A stretch of DNA of 41,516 bases, taken from an uncultured Bacteroides sp. GTDB lineage: Bacteria > Bacteroidota > Bacteroidia > Bacteroidales > Bacteroidaceae. The stretch's first letter is position 1. Each line of letters begins with the position of its first letter. Position numbers and translations under genes: made by a program. Of the stretch, positions 1 to 8,344 are shown piece after piece. The notes beneath the pieces are model-generated. The model did no database searches. It was not told the origin of the DNA and was given only the letters and a program-made list of their open reading frames with translations. The stretch is taken from assembly GCA_958477465.1 (NCBI GenBank), contig CAUEFX010000036.1, forward strand, positions 1-41,516, read 5' to 3'.

Positions 1-54
1 CCCGTGACCCCATGCGTGACAGGCATGTATTCTAACCAACTGAACTAACGCACC
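1..54 (-). tRNA. tRNA-Asp (GTC), 3' part cut by window edge
   Basis: Read on the minus strand, the gene begins GGTGCG at position 54. It continues through a D arm (AGTTCAGTTGGTTAGAA) and an anticodon arm whose loop is CTGTCAC, giving anticodon GTC for aspartate. The variable region and the start of the T arm (GGGTCACGGG) run into position 1, so the T loop, acceptor 3' strand and CCA lie outside the window. The match to bacterial tRNA-Asp is clear. Confidence 0.93.
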
Positions 55-95
55 AGTATTTCATTTTAATCAGCTATCTCTCTCGATTGCGGGTG

Positions 96-125
96 CAAAG
101 GTAGCTGTTTTTACGTAATGTGCAA
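96..125 (-). promoter_or_regulatory. Bacteroides-type promoter of tRNA-Asp
   Basis: On the minus strand TACCTTTG (103 to 96) matches the -7 consensus TAnnTTTG exactly. A TTG (125 to 123) lies 19 bases upstream as the -33 element. Transcription would start near position 88, leaving a leader of about 35 bases before the tRNA. Confidence 0.7.
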
Positions 126-505
126 TAGATTTGAAAAGTTTTTTGCGAATAAAATAGTCATTTTTTTCTTAGTGCTTCATTATGAGACGCTTTTATCTCT
201 GGCAAAAAAGACTTTTAATTCAGTCTTTTTTTCGGTTTCTACAGGATGGCTTTCTTCCTTTTTCGCTTTTCGGTTTTCAGTTGGAGCAGAAAAGCCCTGT
301 TGGAATGTAGCTGCATTGTTTTTGGGAAGAGACTATATTACATCCGGATTTATGGCTTTATTCTTTCTATCTGTTATATTTCTTGCTTTAAAAGTAAACT
401 TTTTGCTCTGTTTATTCGTGGTTTTGCAATATTTGGTTATTTTTGCAAGCTAAAATCGTAGACGGTGAAATGATGCCGCATGAATGTAGTTAAATAGTAA
501 ATACA
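126..505. other. Intergenic region, no supported gene
   Basis: The stretch is T-rich and has overlapping Phe/Leu-rich open frames on the plus strand (118-453, 246-461) with no recognisable protein features. One of them overlaps the tRNA promoter. TATTTTTG at 438-445 fits the -7 consensus and may start transcription of purU about 55 bases before its ATG. I found no convincing -33 element at the right distance. Confidence 0.5.
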
Positions 506-1363
506 ATGATGACAACTGCCAAACTGTTATTGCACTGTCCGGACAGACCGGGAATCCTGGCGGAAGTGACAGACTTTATCACGGTAAACAAAGGAAATAT
601 TATCTATCTGGATCAGTACGTAGACCATGTGGAGAACATCTTTTTTATGCGTATAGAATGGGAATTGAAAGACTTTCTGGTTCCGAAGGAGAAAATAGAA
701 GATTATTTTGCAACACTTTACGGGCAGAAGTACGACATGAGTTTCCGTCTGTATTTCTCGGATGTAAAACCGCGCATGGCCATCTTTGTATCCAAGATGT
801 CGCATTGCCTGTTCGATATGCTGGCACGGTATACGGCAGGCGAATGGAATGTGGATATTCCTTTGATTATCAGTAATCATCCCGATTTGCAACACGTTGC
901 CGAGCGTTTTGGCATCCCGTTCCATCTGTTCCCCATTACCAAGGAGACGAAGGAAGAGCAGGAACGCAAGGAAATGGAACTGCTGGCACAGAATAATATC
1001 ACGTTTATCGTATTGGCCCGTTACATGCAGGTGATTTCCGAGCAGATGATCAATGCATATCCCAATAAGATTATCAATATCCATCACTCGTTTCTCCCGG
1101 CGTTTGTGGGTGCCCGGCCTTATCATGCCGCCTTTGAAAGAGGGGTGAAGATCATCGGTGCCACCAGCCATTATGTGACAACCGAACTGGATGCAGGACC
1201 TATTATCGAGCAGGATGTGGTTCGCATCACGCATAAAGACTCCATTGAAGACCTTGTGAACAAGGGAAAAGATTTGGAGAAGATCGTTCTTTCGCGTGCC
1301 GTGCAGAAGCATATCGAGCGTAAGGTGCTGACTTATAAAAATAAAACTGTAATATTTAATTAG
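506..1363 (+). CDS. purU: Formyltetrahydrofolate deformylase PurU
   Basis: The 285-residue protein hydrolyses 10-formyltetrahydrofolate to formate and tetrahydrofolate, balancing one-carbon pools in the cytoplasm. An N-terminal ACT domain (about residues 5-85, starting LLLHCPDRPGILAEVT) is followed by a formyltransferase fold (about 90-285). The catalytic set of the hydrolase/formyltransferase family is visible as Asn191 and His193 in INIHHSFLP and Asp229 in LDAGPII. Length is normal for the family. Two adjacent ATG codons (506 and 509) are both possible starts. The gene precedes hisH by about 100 bases on the same strand. Formate released here could feed formate-dependent steps of purine synthesis; that link to the histidine genes (which also connect to purine metabolism through AICAR) is inference. 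Confidence 0.93.
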   Translation: MMTTAKLLLHCPDRPGILAEVTDFITVNKGNIIYLDQYVDHVENIFFMRIEWELKDFLVPKEKIEDYFATLYGQKYDMSFRLYFSDVKPRMAIFVSKMSHCLFDMLARYTAGEWNVDIPLIISNHPDLQHVAERFGIPFHLFPITKETKEEQERKEMELLAQNNITFIVLARYMQVISEQMINAYPNKIINIHHSFLPAFVGARPYHAAFERGVKIIGATSHYVTTELDAGPIIEQDVVRITHKDSIEDLVNKGKDLEKIVLSRAVQKHIERKVLTYKNKTVIFN

Positions 1364-1465
1364 TTGACAGCGGACGATTGTCAGTGCCGATTGCCGAACC
1401 GTTGTCACAGCAAGGTAATTTTCACTTTCAATTTCTCAACTATCAACTTTCAACTGGAAACAAGA

Positions 1466-2059
1466 ATGAACGTTGCTGTAATAAAATACAATGCCGGAAA
1501 TATTCGTTCGGTGGATTATGCCTTGAAGCGCCTTGGCGTGGAAGCGGTGATCACTGCAGACAAGGAAGTGCTGCAGGCTGCCGATAAGGTGATTTTCCCC
1601 GGAGTGGGAGAAGCGGAAACGACGATGAAGTATCTTCGGGCAAACGGCATGGATGAGCTGATAAAGAATCTGCGCCAGCCGGTATTGGGAATTTGTTTGG
1701 GGATGCAGTTGATGTGCAGCCGTTCCGAAGAGGGGGATGTCGATTGTCTGGGCATTTTTGATGTTCCGGTGAAGCGTTTTGTCCCTCAGAAGCATGAAGA
1801 TAAAGTGCCTCACATGGGGTGGAACACGATCGGGCATCTGAAAAGTGACCTGTTCGCGGGCTTTACGCAGGATGAGTTTGTGTATTTCGTGCATAGTTTT
1901 TATGTACCTGTATGCGAATTTACAGCGGCGGAAACAGACTATATACATCCTTTCAGTGCAGCACTACACAAGGATAATTATTATGCCACGCAGTTTCATC
2001 CCGAAAAAAGCGGCGCGGTAGGAGAGAGGATTTTAAGAAACTTTCTTGATAAGAAATAA
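1466..2059 (+). CDS. hisH: Imidazole glycerol phosphate synthase, glutaminase subunit HisH
   Basis: HisH is the glutamine amidotransferase subunit that delivers ammonia to HisF in histidine synthesis. The 197-residue product has the class I glutaminase triad: Cys77 in GICLGMQLM, and His178 and Glu180 in QFHPEKSG. The frame is open further upstream to a TTG at 1364, but that 34-residue extension (PNRCHSKVIF...) has no similarity to HisH and is read from spacer DNA. The ATG at 1466 gives MNVAVIKYNAGNIRSV, the expected N terminus. The spacer before it carries the short AACTTTCAACT-type repeat also seen after dnaN. It is the first gene of the hisH-hisA-hisF-hisIE run. Confidence 0.95.
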   Translation: MNVAVIKYNAGNIRSVDYALKRLGVEAVITADKEVLQAADKVIFPGVGEAETTMKYLRANGMDELIKNLRQPVLGICLGMQLMCSRSEEGDVDCLGIFDVPVKRFVPQKHEDKVPHMGWNTIGHLKSDLFAGFTQDEFVYFVHSFYVPVCEFTAAETDYIHPFSAALHKDNYYATQFHPEKSGAVGERILRNFLDKK

Positions 2060-2096
2060 GATAATAAGATAAGAAATAAATTATAGACAGATACAG

Positions 2097-2819
2097 ATGA
2101 TTGAGATTATTCCGGCCATCGACATTATCGACGGGAAGTGCGTCCGCCTTTCCCAGGGAGATTATGACAGTAAGAAGGTGTACAACGAGAATCCGTTGGA
2201 AGTAGCCAAAGAACTCGAAGCCAACGGAATTCGGCGCCTGCATGTGGTAGATCTTGACGGAGCGGCTTCCAATCACGTGGTGAACTATCATACGCTGGAA
2301 CTGATTGCCGCCCGCACTTCGCTGATTATAGATTTCGGCGGTGGGGTGAAGAGTGATGAGGACCTGATTATCGCTTTCGAAAGCGGCGCCCAGATGGTGA
2401 CGGGAGGCAGTATTGCAGTGAAGAATCCGGCACTGTTCAGCCATTGGCTCGACGTTTACGGGTGTGAGAAGATTATTCTCGGAGCGGATGTGAAGGATCA
2501 TAAGATAGCCGTCAACGGTTGGAAAGACGAAAGCGCCTGCGAACTTTTTCCTTTTTTGAAAGAGTATATCCATAAGGGGATAAAGAAGGTGATCTGTACG
2601 GATATCAGTTGCGACGGTATGCTTGCAGGGCCCTCCATCGAACTGTACAAGGAGATACTTGCCGAGCATCCGGCTCTTTATCTGATAGCGAGTGGCGGGG
2701 TAAGCAATATCGGTGACATCGAGGCGCTGCATGAAGCCGGAGTGCCTGCCGTTATTTTCGGAAAGGCGCTTTACGAGGGTCGTATCACGTTGAAGGATCT
2801 CCGTCGCTTTTTGGATTGA
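2097..2819 (+). CDS. hisA: ProFAR isomerase HisA
   Basis: HisA converts ProFAR to PRFAR, the fourth step of histidine synthesis, by an Amadori rearrangement. The 240-residue protein is a (beta/alpha)8 barrel with the two catalytic aspartates at the expected places: Asp9 in IPAIDIIDGKCVRL and Asp131 in ILGADVKD. Phosphate-binding loops are visible as DFGGGVKS (near 80) and ASGGVSN near the C terminus. The start ATG follows an A/T-rich leader made of repeated ATAAGA units (2048-2085). It lies 37 bases after hisH and 34 bases before hisF on the same strand, consistent with an operon. Confidence 0.95.
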   Translation: MIEIIPAIDIIDGKCVRLSQGDYDSKKVYNENPLEVAKELEANGIRRLHVVDLDGAASNHVVNYHTLELIAARTSLIIDFGGGVKSDEDLIIAFESGAQMVTGGSIAVKNPALFSHWLDVYGCEKIILGADVKDHKIAVNGWKDESACELFPFLKEYIHKGIKKVICTDISCDGMLAGPSIELYKEILAEHPALYLIASGGVSNIGDIEALHEAGVPAVIFGKALYEGRITLKDLRRFLD

Positions 2820-2853
2820 TCATCATCTTAGGAAATAAATTACAGATAATATC

Positions 2854-3615
2854 GTGTTAGCAAAAAGAATTATACCTTGTCTGGATATCAAAGACGGACA
2901 AACTGTAAAGGGAACTAACTTTGTAAATCTCCGCCAGGCCGGTGACCCGGTTGAGTTGGGGCGCGCTTATAGCGAGCAGGGAGCAGATGAGCTGACCTTT
3001 CTTGATATCACTGCCAGTTACGAAGGGCGTAAGACTTTTGCAGAACTGGTAAAGCGGATTGCCGCCAATATCAATATACCTTTTACGGTGGGTGGAGGCA
3101 TCAATGAATTGGGGGATGTAGACCGTTTGCTGAATGCCGGAGCGGATAAGATATCCATTAACTCCGCTGCCATCCGTAACCCGCAGCTGATAGACGACAT
3201 CGCCAAGCATTTCGGATCGCAGGTTTGTGTGCTTGCCGTAGATGCAAAGATGACGGAGAACGGCTGGAAATGTTATCTTAATGGTGGGCGCGTCGAAACA
3301 GACAGAGAGCTCCTGACATGGACGAAAGAGGCTCAAGAACGCGGTGCCGGTGAAATTCTTTTTACCAGCATGAACCATGACGGTGTGAAAACCGGATACG
3401 CCAATGAAGCCCTTGCCGCACTGGCGGGGCAGCTCTCCATTCCGGTCATCGCTTCGGGTGGCGCGGGGAATATGGAGCATTTTCGGGATGCTTTCACCTT
3501 AGGAAAAGCAGATGCCGCACTGGCTGCCAGCGTTTTTCATTTCGGAGAAATAAAGATTCCCGATTTAAAATCGTATCTTTGCCGCCAAGGAATTACTGTA
3601 AGAAGAGAGAACTGA
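2854..3615 (+). CDS. hisF: Imidazole glycerol phosphate synthase, cyclase subunit HisF
   Basis: HisF is the cyclase partner of HisH. It uses ammonia channelled through its barrel to make imidazole glycerol phosphate and AICAR. The 253-residue protein shows the two catalytic aspartates Asp11 (IPCLDIKDG) and Asp130 (VLAVDAKM) and the phosphate loops VGGGINE and ASGGAGN. The start is GTG; the resulting N terminus LAKRIIPCLDIKDG is the family standard. Near the end of the gene TATCTTTGC (3574-3582) matches the Bacteroides -7 element and could give an internal promoter for hisIE, though it lies in conserved coding sequence and no clear -33 was seen. Confidence 0.95.
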   Translation: MLAKRIIPCLDIKDGQTVKGTNFVNLRQAGDPVELGRAYSEQGADELTFLDITASYEGRKTFAELVKRIAANINIPFTVGGGINELGDVDRLLNAGADKISINSAAIRNPQLIDDIAKHFGSQVCVLAVDAKMTENGWKCYLNGGRVETDRELLTWTKEAQERGAGEILFTSMNHDGVKTGYANEALAALAGQLSIPVIASGGAGNMEHFRDAFTLGKADAALAASVFHFGEIKIPDLKSYLCRQGITVRREN

Positions 3616-3676
3616 GGAGTAGAGGATTGAGAGGTAATTCCAATCGTAAATCGTAAATCGTAAAATTGTAAATAAA

Positions 3677-4285
3677 ATGTTGGATTTTGACAAAATGAAC
3701 GGGCTGATTCCCGCTATTATACAAGACAATGACACCCGTAAGGTGTTGATGCTCGGTTTTATGAATAGGGAAGCCTATGAGAAGACAGTGGAAACTGGGA
3801 AGGTGACTTTCTTCAGCCGTACTAAAAACCGCCTTTGGACAAAAGGAGAGGAGAGTGGTAATTTCTTGAATGTGGTTTCTATCAAGTCGGATTGTGATAA
3901 TGATACGCTGTTGATTCAGGTGAATCCCACAGGACCTGTCTGCCATACGGGTACGGATACTTGCTGGGGCGAGAAAAACGAAGAGCCCGTCATGTTCCTG
4001 AAGTTATTGCAGGATTTCATTGACAAGCGTCACGAAGAGATGCCGGAAAAATCATACACGACCAGCCTTTTCCAATCGGGCATCAATAAGATTGCCCAGA
4101 AAGTGGGTGAAGAGGCGGTAGAGACCGTGATCGAGGCTACAAACGGAACCGGCGAACGGCTGATTTATGAAGGCTCCGATCTGATCTATCACCTCATTGT
4201 TCTGTTGACTTCCAAAGGTTATCGCATCGAGGACCTCGCACGCGAATTGCAGGTAAGACATAGCGGCTCATGGACGAAGCATTAA
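3677..4285 (+). CDS. hisI: Bifunctional PR-AMP cyclohydrolase / PR-ATP pyrophosphatase HisIE
   Basis: The 202-residue fusion carries out steps two and three of histidine synthesis. The N-terminal HisI half (about 1-115) has the motif SRTKNRLWTKGEESGN. It also has the zinc/magnesium region with the aspartates of SDCDNDTLLIQ and the cysteines of PVCHTGTDTCW. The C-terminal HisE half (about 118-202) has the pyrophosphatase helix signature KVGEEAVETVIEA. HisI-HisE order and total length are those of ordinary bifunctional proteins. The 61-base spacer before it contains an 8-base tandem repeat (AAATCGTA, 3642-3664). The last 16 bases overlap the next gene, implying translational coupling. Confidence 0.95.
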   Translation: MLDFDKMNGLIPAIIQDNDTRKVLMLGFMNREAYEKTVETGKVTFFSRTKNRLWTKGEESGNFLNVVSIKSDCDNDTLLIQVNPTGPVCHTGTDTCWGEKNEEPVMFLKLLQDFIDKRHEEMPEKSYTTSLFQSGINKIAQKVGEEAVETVIEATNGTGERLIYEGSDLIYHLIVLLTSKGYRIEDLARELQVRHSGSWTKH

Positions 4286-4965
4286 TTACATATAATCATG
4301 TAGAGATACACCAGCAGGAACTCTGTGTGCTGACCGATGTCACGTTGCAGTTGCACAAAGGAGAGTTTGTCTATCTGGTGGGAAAGGTAGGGTCGGGCAA
4401 GACGAGTCTGTTGAAGACCTTTTATGGTGAACTCGATATTGCCGATGGCGAAGCGGAAGTTTTGGGATACAACATGCGGACGATCAAGCGTAAGTATATC
4501 CCGCAGTTGAGGCGCAAGCTCGGCATTGTGTTTCAGGATTTCCAGTTGCTGACGGACCGTACCGTCTACAATAATCTTGAATTCGTGCTTAAGGCTACCG
4601 GATGGAAGAACAAGACGGAGATAAAGGATCGCATCGAAGAGGTGTTGCAGTTGGTCGGCATGAGCAACAAAGGGTATAAGTTGCCTAATGAACTCTCCGG
4701 TGGCGAGCAGCAACGTATCGTGATAGCGCGTGCCGTACTCAACTCACCGGCTATCATCCTGGCAGACGAACCAACGGGAAATCTCGATGTGGAAACGGGA
4801 AAGGCTATTGTAGAGCTGTTGCATAGCATTTGCGAATCGGGCTCATCGGTGGTGATGACCACCCACAATCTGCAATTGCTGAAGGAGTATCCCGGTCGCG
4901 TGTACCGGTGTGCGGAGCATTGCATTAAAGATGTGACCGATGAATTTGCAGGAGATAATAATTAA
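4270..4965 (+). CDS. FtsE-like ABC transporter ATP-binding protein
   Basis: The 231-residue protein is a complete ABC ATPase: Walker A GKVGSGKTS (38-46), Q-loop VFQDFQ, signature LSGGEQQR (near 142), Walker B IILADEPTG, D-loop NLD and H-loop TTHN. It resembles FtsE, which with FtsX links peptidoglycan hydrolase activation to cell division at the inner membrane, and also LolD/MacB-type ATPases. It overlaps the end of hisIE by 16 bases and is followed 32 bases later by lysC. No FtsX-like permease is present in the window, so the partner must be elsewhere. The FtsE assignment rests on overall similarity and small size; another small ABC ATPase role is possible. Confidence 0.8.
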   Translation: MDEALITYNHVEIHQQELCVLTDVTLQLHKGEFVYLVGKVGSGKTSLLKTFYGELDIADGEAEVLGYNMRTIKRKYIPQLRRKLGIVFQDFQLLTDRTVYNNLEFVLKATGWKNKTEIKDRIEEVLQLVGMSNKGYKLPNELSGGEQQRIVIARAVLNSPAIILADEPTGNLDVETGKAIVELLHSICESGSSVVMTTHNLQLLKEYPGRVYRCAEHCIKDVTDEFAGDNN

Positions 4966-4997
4966 CTATACATACTAATTTTAATACAGTAACGAAA

Positions 4998-6317
4998 ATG
5001 AAAGTTTTAAAGTTTGGAGGAACTTCCGTAGGTTCTGCACAGCGGATGAAGGAAGTGGCCAAATTGATTACCGATGGTGAAAGAAAGATTGTTGTTCTTT
5101 CGGCTATGTCGGGTACGACAAACACATTGGTGGAGATTTCCGACTATCTGTACAAGAAGAATCCGGAAGGTGCCAACGAGATTATCAATAAGCTGGAGGC
5201 TAAATATAAACAGCATGTTGACGAACTTTATGCTACACCGGAATATAAACAGAAAGGGTTGGAAGTCATCAAATCTCATTTCGACTACATCCGTTCGTAT
5301 ACGAAGGATCTCTTCACCCTGTTCGAAGAGAAGGTAGTGCTGGCACAAGGCGAGCTGATTTCTACTGCCATGGTGAACTACTATTTGCAGGAGTGTGGCG
5401 TGAAGTCTGTATTGCTTCCGGCTTTAGAATTCATGCGTACTGATAAAAACGCAGAGCCCGATCCTATTTATATAAAGGAGAAGTTGCTGGCACAGCTGGA
5501 GCTTTATCCGGATGCGGAAATCTACATCACGCAAGGCTTTATCTGCCGCAATGCTTACGGGGAAATCGATAATCTGCAACGTGGCGGAAGCGACTACACC
5601 GCTTCACTGATCGGTGCGGCCATCAACGCTTCCGAAATTCAGATATGGACGGACATCGACGGTATGCACAACAACGATCCGCGTATCGTAGACAAGACGA
5701 CGCCGGTGCGTCAGTTGCACTTCGAAGAGGCGGCCGAGCTGGCGTATTTTGGTGCGAAGATTCTTCATCCTACCTGCATCCAGCCTGCCAAGTATGCCAA
5801 TATACCGGTTCGCCTGCTCAATACGATGGACCCCAAAGCTCCGGGCACACTGATTTCCAATGATACGGAGAAAGGAAAGATCAAGGCGGTGGCTGCCAAA
5901 GACAACATCACCGCTATCAAGATAAAATCCAGCCGCATGTTGCTCGCTCACGGTTTCTTGCGCAAGGTGTTCGAAATCTTCGAGAGCTATCAGACTTCCA
6001 TCGACATGATCTGTACATCGGAAGTGGGCGTGTCTGTGACGGTTGACAACACCAAGCATCTGAATGAAATTCTGGATGACTTGAAGAAATACGGTACGGT
6101 GACCGTTGACAAGGAAATGTGTATCATCTGTGTGGTAGGTGACCTTGAATGGGAGAACGTCGGGTTTGAAGCGAAAGCGCTCGATGCGATGCGCGACATT
6201 CCGGTGCGTATGATTTCGTTCGGAGGTAGCAACTACAACATCTCCTTCCTCATTCGCGAGTGCGATAAGAAAGCAGCGTTACAGTCGCTGAGTGATATGC
6301 TGTTCAACGGAAAATAA
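4998..6317 (+). CDS. lysC: Aspartate kinase (monofunctional)
   Basis: Aspartokinase phosphorylates aspartate, the first step towards lysine, diaminopimelate, threonine and methionine. The 439-residue protein begins with the kinase signature KFGGTSVGSAQRM (5-17) and has the internal motif LQRGGSDYTASL of the amino-acid-kinase fold. The C terminus holds tandem ACT domains (from about residue 300, ITAIKIKSSRM...), the usual site for allosteric feedback. No homoserine dehydrogenase domain is fused. lysA lies downstream, separated by a large inverted repeat, so this copy is probably the one serving diaminopimelate and lysine; that assignment is inference from context. Confidence 0.93.
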   Translation: MKVLKFGGTSVGSAQRMKEVAKLITDGERKIVVLSAMSGTTNTLVEISDYLYKKNPEGANEIINKLEAKYKQHVDELYATPEYKQKGLEVIKSHFDYIRSYTKDLFTLFEEKVVLAQGELISTAMVNYYLQECGVKSVLLPALEFMRTDKNAEPDPIYIKEKLLAQLELYPDAEIYITQGFICRNAYGEIDNLQRGGSDYTASLIGAAINASEIQIWTDIDGMHNNDPRIVDKTTPVRQLHFEEAAELAYFGAKILHPTCIQPAKYANIPVRLLNTMDPKAPGTLISNDTEKGKIKAVAAKDNITAIKIKSSRMLLAHGFLRKVFEIFESYQTSIDMICTSEVGVSVTVDNTKHLNEILDDLKKYGTVTVDKEMCIICVVGDLEWENVGFEAKALDAMRDIPVRMISFGGSNYNISFLIRECDKKAALQSLSDMLFNGK

Positions 6318-6327
6318 TAATCACATT

Positions 6328-6412
6328 CACTACGGAAAGTACAGAGGACACGGAGTTTTAAATTATTCGATAATCAAAATAAAAACTCTGTGTCCTCTGT
6401 CTTTTCTGTGGT
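6328..6412. repeat. Inverted repeat between lysC and lysA
   Basis: The left arm ACAGAGGACACGGAGTTTT (6341-6359) pairs with the right arm AAAACTCTGTGTCCTCTGT (6382-6400) with one G-T position over 19 pairs. Weaker pairing extends outward to about 6328 and 6412. The loop is about 22 A/T-rich bases. No long T run follows, so it is not a standard intrinsic terminator. It may be an attenuating or RNA-stabilising hairpin, or a dispersed palindromic repeat of the ACCACAGAGGACACAGAG type found in many genomes. Confidence 0.75.
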
Positions 6413-6435
6413 CAAAACTAAACAAAGTGTTTTTT

Positions 6436-7596
6436 ATGAAAGGAATATTCCCTATTGATAAGTTTCGTGAGTTGCGTACACCTTTTTATTATTATGATAC
6501 GAAAGTTTTGCGCGATACACTGGATGCCATTAATAAAGAAGTTGCCCGTTACGAACGTTTTGATGTGCATTATGCTGTAAAGGCAAATGCTAATCCGAAG
6601 GTACTTTCCATTGTCCGTGAGGGCGGTTTGGGGGCCGATTGTGTGAGTGGTGGTGAGATACGTGCGGCGGTGAAAGCCGGTTTCCCGGCACAGAAGATCG
6701 TTTTTGCCGGTGTAGGCAAGGCGGATTGGGAGATTGAGCTCGGTCTGGATTACAACATTTTCTGCTTCAATGTAGAGTCTATCCCCGAACTGGAAGTCAT
6801 CAACGAGCTGGCTGCCGCGAAAGGCAAGGTGGCCAATGTCGCTTTCCGTATCAACCCCAATGTGGGGGCACATACCCATGCGAATATTACGACCGGACTG
6901 GCAGAGAATAAGTTCGGTATCAGCATGGAAGATATGGATAAGGTGATCGACGTGGCGCAGGAGATGAAGAATGTCCGTTTCATCGGTCTGCATTTCCATA
7001 TCGGTTCGCAGATATTGGATATGGGAGACTTCATCGCCCTTTGCAATCGCGTGAATGAGTTGCAGGACAAACTCGAGGCGCGTCAGATATTGGTGGAGCA
7101 CATCAATGTAGGCGGTGGACTGGGCATCGATTACGATCATCCCAACCGCCAGCCGATTCCCGATTTCAAGAGTTACTTCTCCACGTATGCCGGACAGTTG
7201 AAGCTGCGGCCTCACCAGACACTGCACTTTGAGTTGGGACGTGCCGTGGTGGGTCAGTGCGGTACGCTTATTTCTAAAGTGCTGTATGTGAAGCAAGGTG
7301 TGAACAAGCAATTTGCCATACTCGATGCCGGGATGACGGATCTGATCCGTCCGGCCCTTTATCAGGCACACCACAAGATGGAGAACATCACCTCTGACGA
7401 GGCGGTGCAAACGTACGATGTGGTAGGACCGATCTGCGAATCGTCCGATGTTTTCGGCAAGGCGATAGACCTGAACCGGGTAAAGCGCGGTGACTTGATA
7501 GCCATCCGTTCCGCCGGTGCTTATGGCGAAATCATGGCATCCGGTTATAATTGCCGTGAGCTGCCCAAGGGCTATCTCTCCGATGAGTTGGTATAA
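6436..7596 (+). CDS. lysA: Diaminopimelate decarboxylase LysA
   Basis: LysA decarboxylates meso-diaminopimelate to lysine. The ATG at 6436 gives 386 residues beginning MKGIFPIDKFRELRTPFYYY. The frame is open upstream to 6292 but that part is read through the lysC end and the inverted repeat, so it is excluded. Features of the fold-type III PLP decarboxylases are visible: the PLP lysine Lys49 in HYAVKAN, the glycine-rich phosphate loop VGGGLGIDY, and the second-subunit catalytic cysteine Cys334 in GPICESSDVFG. The protein is somewhat shorter than many LysA proteins (about 420) but typical of Bacteroidota. It follows lysC by 118 bases. Confidence 0.93.
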   Translation: MKGIFPIDKFRELRTPFYYYDTKVLRDTLDAINKEVARYERFDVHYAVKANANPKVLSIVREGGLGADCVSGGEIRAAVKAGFPAQKIVFAGVGKADWEIELGLDYNIFCFNVESIPELEVINELAAAKGKVANVAFRINPNVGAHTHANITTGLAENKFGISMEDMDKVIDVAQEMKNVRFIGLHFHIGSQILDMGDFIALCNRVNELQDKLEARQILVEHINVGGGLGIDYDHPNRQPIPDFKSYFSTYAGQLKLRPHQTLHFELGRAVVGQCGTLISKVLYVKQGVNKQFAILDAGMTDLIRPALYQAHHKMENITSDEAVQTYDVVGPICESSDVFGKAIDLNRVKRGDLIAIRSAGAYGEIMASGYNCRELPKGYLSDELV

Positions 7597-7645
7597 TAAA
7601 ATTAAAAAAAAAGGGCCGGTTGAACAAACCAAATAGTATTCTTGT

Positions 7646-7653
7646 TATTTTTG
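7646..7653 (+). promoter_or_regulatory. Probable -7 element of the ferritin promoter
   Basis: TATTTTTG fits TAnnTTTG and lies 32 bases before the ferritin ATG. A TTG at 7620-7622 is a possible -33 element, but the 23-base spacing is longer than usual. Confidence 0.4.
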
Positions 7654-7685
7654 TAATCATTTCAATCAACTAAATACAAACGATT

Positions 7686-8168
7686 ATGATTTCAGAGAAA
7701 TTACAAAATGCAATTAACGAGCAGATAACTGCCGAGATGTGGTCTGCTAACCTGTATTTGTCTATGTCTTTCTACTTTGAGAAAGAAGGTTTCTGCGGAT
7801 TTGCTCATTGGATGAAAAAACAGTCTCAGGAAGAGTTGGAACATGCTTATGCTATGGCCAGCTACGTAATCAAACGCGGCGGTACAGCCAAAGTGGATAA
7901 GGTAGACGTCGTTCCTACAGGATGGGGTACTCCGTTGGAAGTATTTGAGCACGTTTACAAACATGAATGCCATGTTTCTCAGATGATTGATGAACTGGTA
8001 GCAGTAGCTTCAGCCGAAAAGGACAATGCTACTCAGGATTTCCTTTGGGGATTTGTCCGCGAACAGGTGGAAGAAGAGGCAACGGCACAAGGCATCGTTG
8101 ATAAAATCAAGAAAGCCGGTGATGCAGGAATCTTCTTTATCGATTCTCAAATGGGACAGCGTAAATAA
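7686..8168 (+). CDS. ftnA: Non-heme ferritin
   Basis: Ferritin oxidises Fe2+ and stores iron in a 24-subunit cage in the cytoplasm. In anaerobes it also limits oxidative damage on air exposure. The 160-residue protein is a four-helix bundle with the ferroxidase ligands Glu17, Glu50 and His53 (QSQEELEHAYAMASYV) and downstream acidic residues in REQVEEEATAQGIVDKI. Length matches bacterial FtnA. It has its own leader of about 90 bases with a -7 match and is closed by two hairpin terminators, so it is probably a single-gene transcript. Confidence 0.96.
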   Translation: MISEKLQNAINEQITAEMWSANLYLSMSFYFEKEGFCGFAHWMKKQSQEELEHAYAMASYVIKRGGTAKVDKVDVVPTGWGTPLEVFEHVYKHECHVSQMIDELVAVASAEKDNATQDFLWGFVREQVEEEATAQGIVDKIKKAGDAGIFFIDSQMGQRK

Positions 8169-8230
8169 GATTCTATTTTGTTGGAAACAGGCCGGTGGAT
8201 AATATTGTGAAACCGGTAGATGATATGTTA

Positions 8231-8278
8231 AAAGGGAATGTGTCAAAACTAGGGCACATCCCTTTCTTTTTTTCTTTA
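8231..8278 (+). terminator. Intrinsic terminator of the ferritin gene
   Basis: AAAGGGAATGTGTC (8231-8244) pairs with GGCACATCCCTTT (8253-8265) around the loop AAAACTAG, with one bulged base and one G-T pair. A T-rich tail follows (CTTTTTTTC). Confidence 0.8.
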
Positions 8279-8284
8279 AAAAAA

Positions 8285-8324
8285 AGGTTGGGCCATCGTT
8301 TTGGCACAACCTCTTTTTCTTATT
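8285..8324. terminator. Bidirectional hairpin terminator
   Basis: AGGTTGGGCC (8285-8294) pairs with GGCACAACCT (8303-8312) with one mismatch; the loop is ATCGTTTT. On the plus strand the tail is CTTTTTCTT. On the minus strand the hairpin is followed by an uninterrupted T run from the A-run at 8278-8285. It can therefore stop both ferritin and the opposing DUF2721-kbl transcript. Confidence 0.75.
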
Positions 8325-8344
8325 TCTTTGGTGGCGTTTTTTTT

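Noticed and set aside
118..461. Two overlapping plus-strand open frames (111 and 71 codons) before purU
   Set aside because: They are Phe/Leu-rich, overlap each other and the tRNA-Asp promoter, lack recognisable features, and reflect T-rich spacer DNA.
527..1408. Long minus-strand frame (293 codons) opposite purU
   Set aside because: It is the antisense shadow of a well-recognised gene and has no protein-like motifs; the same holds for the long antisense frames opposite hisA, lysA and recN.
1364..1465. N-terminal extension of HisH from a TTG start
   Set aside because: The extra 34 residues are translated spacer repeats; the ATG at 1466 gives the standard HisH N terminus.
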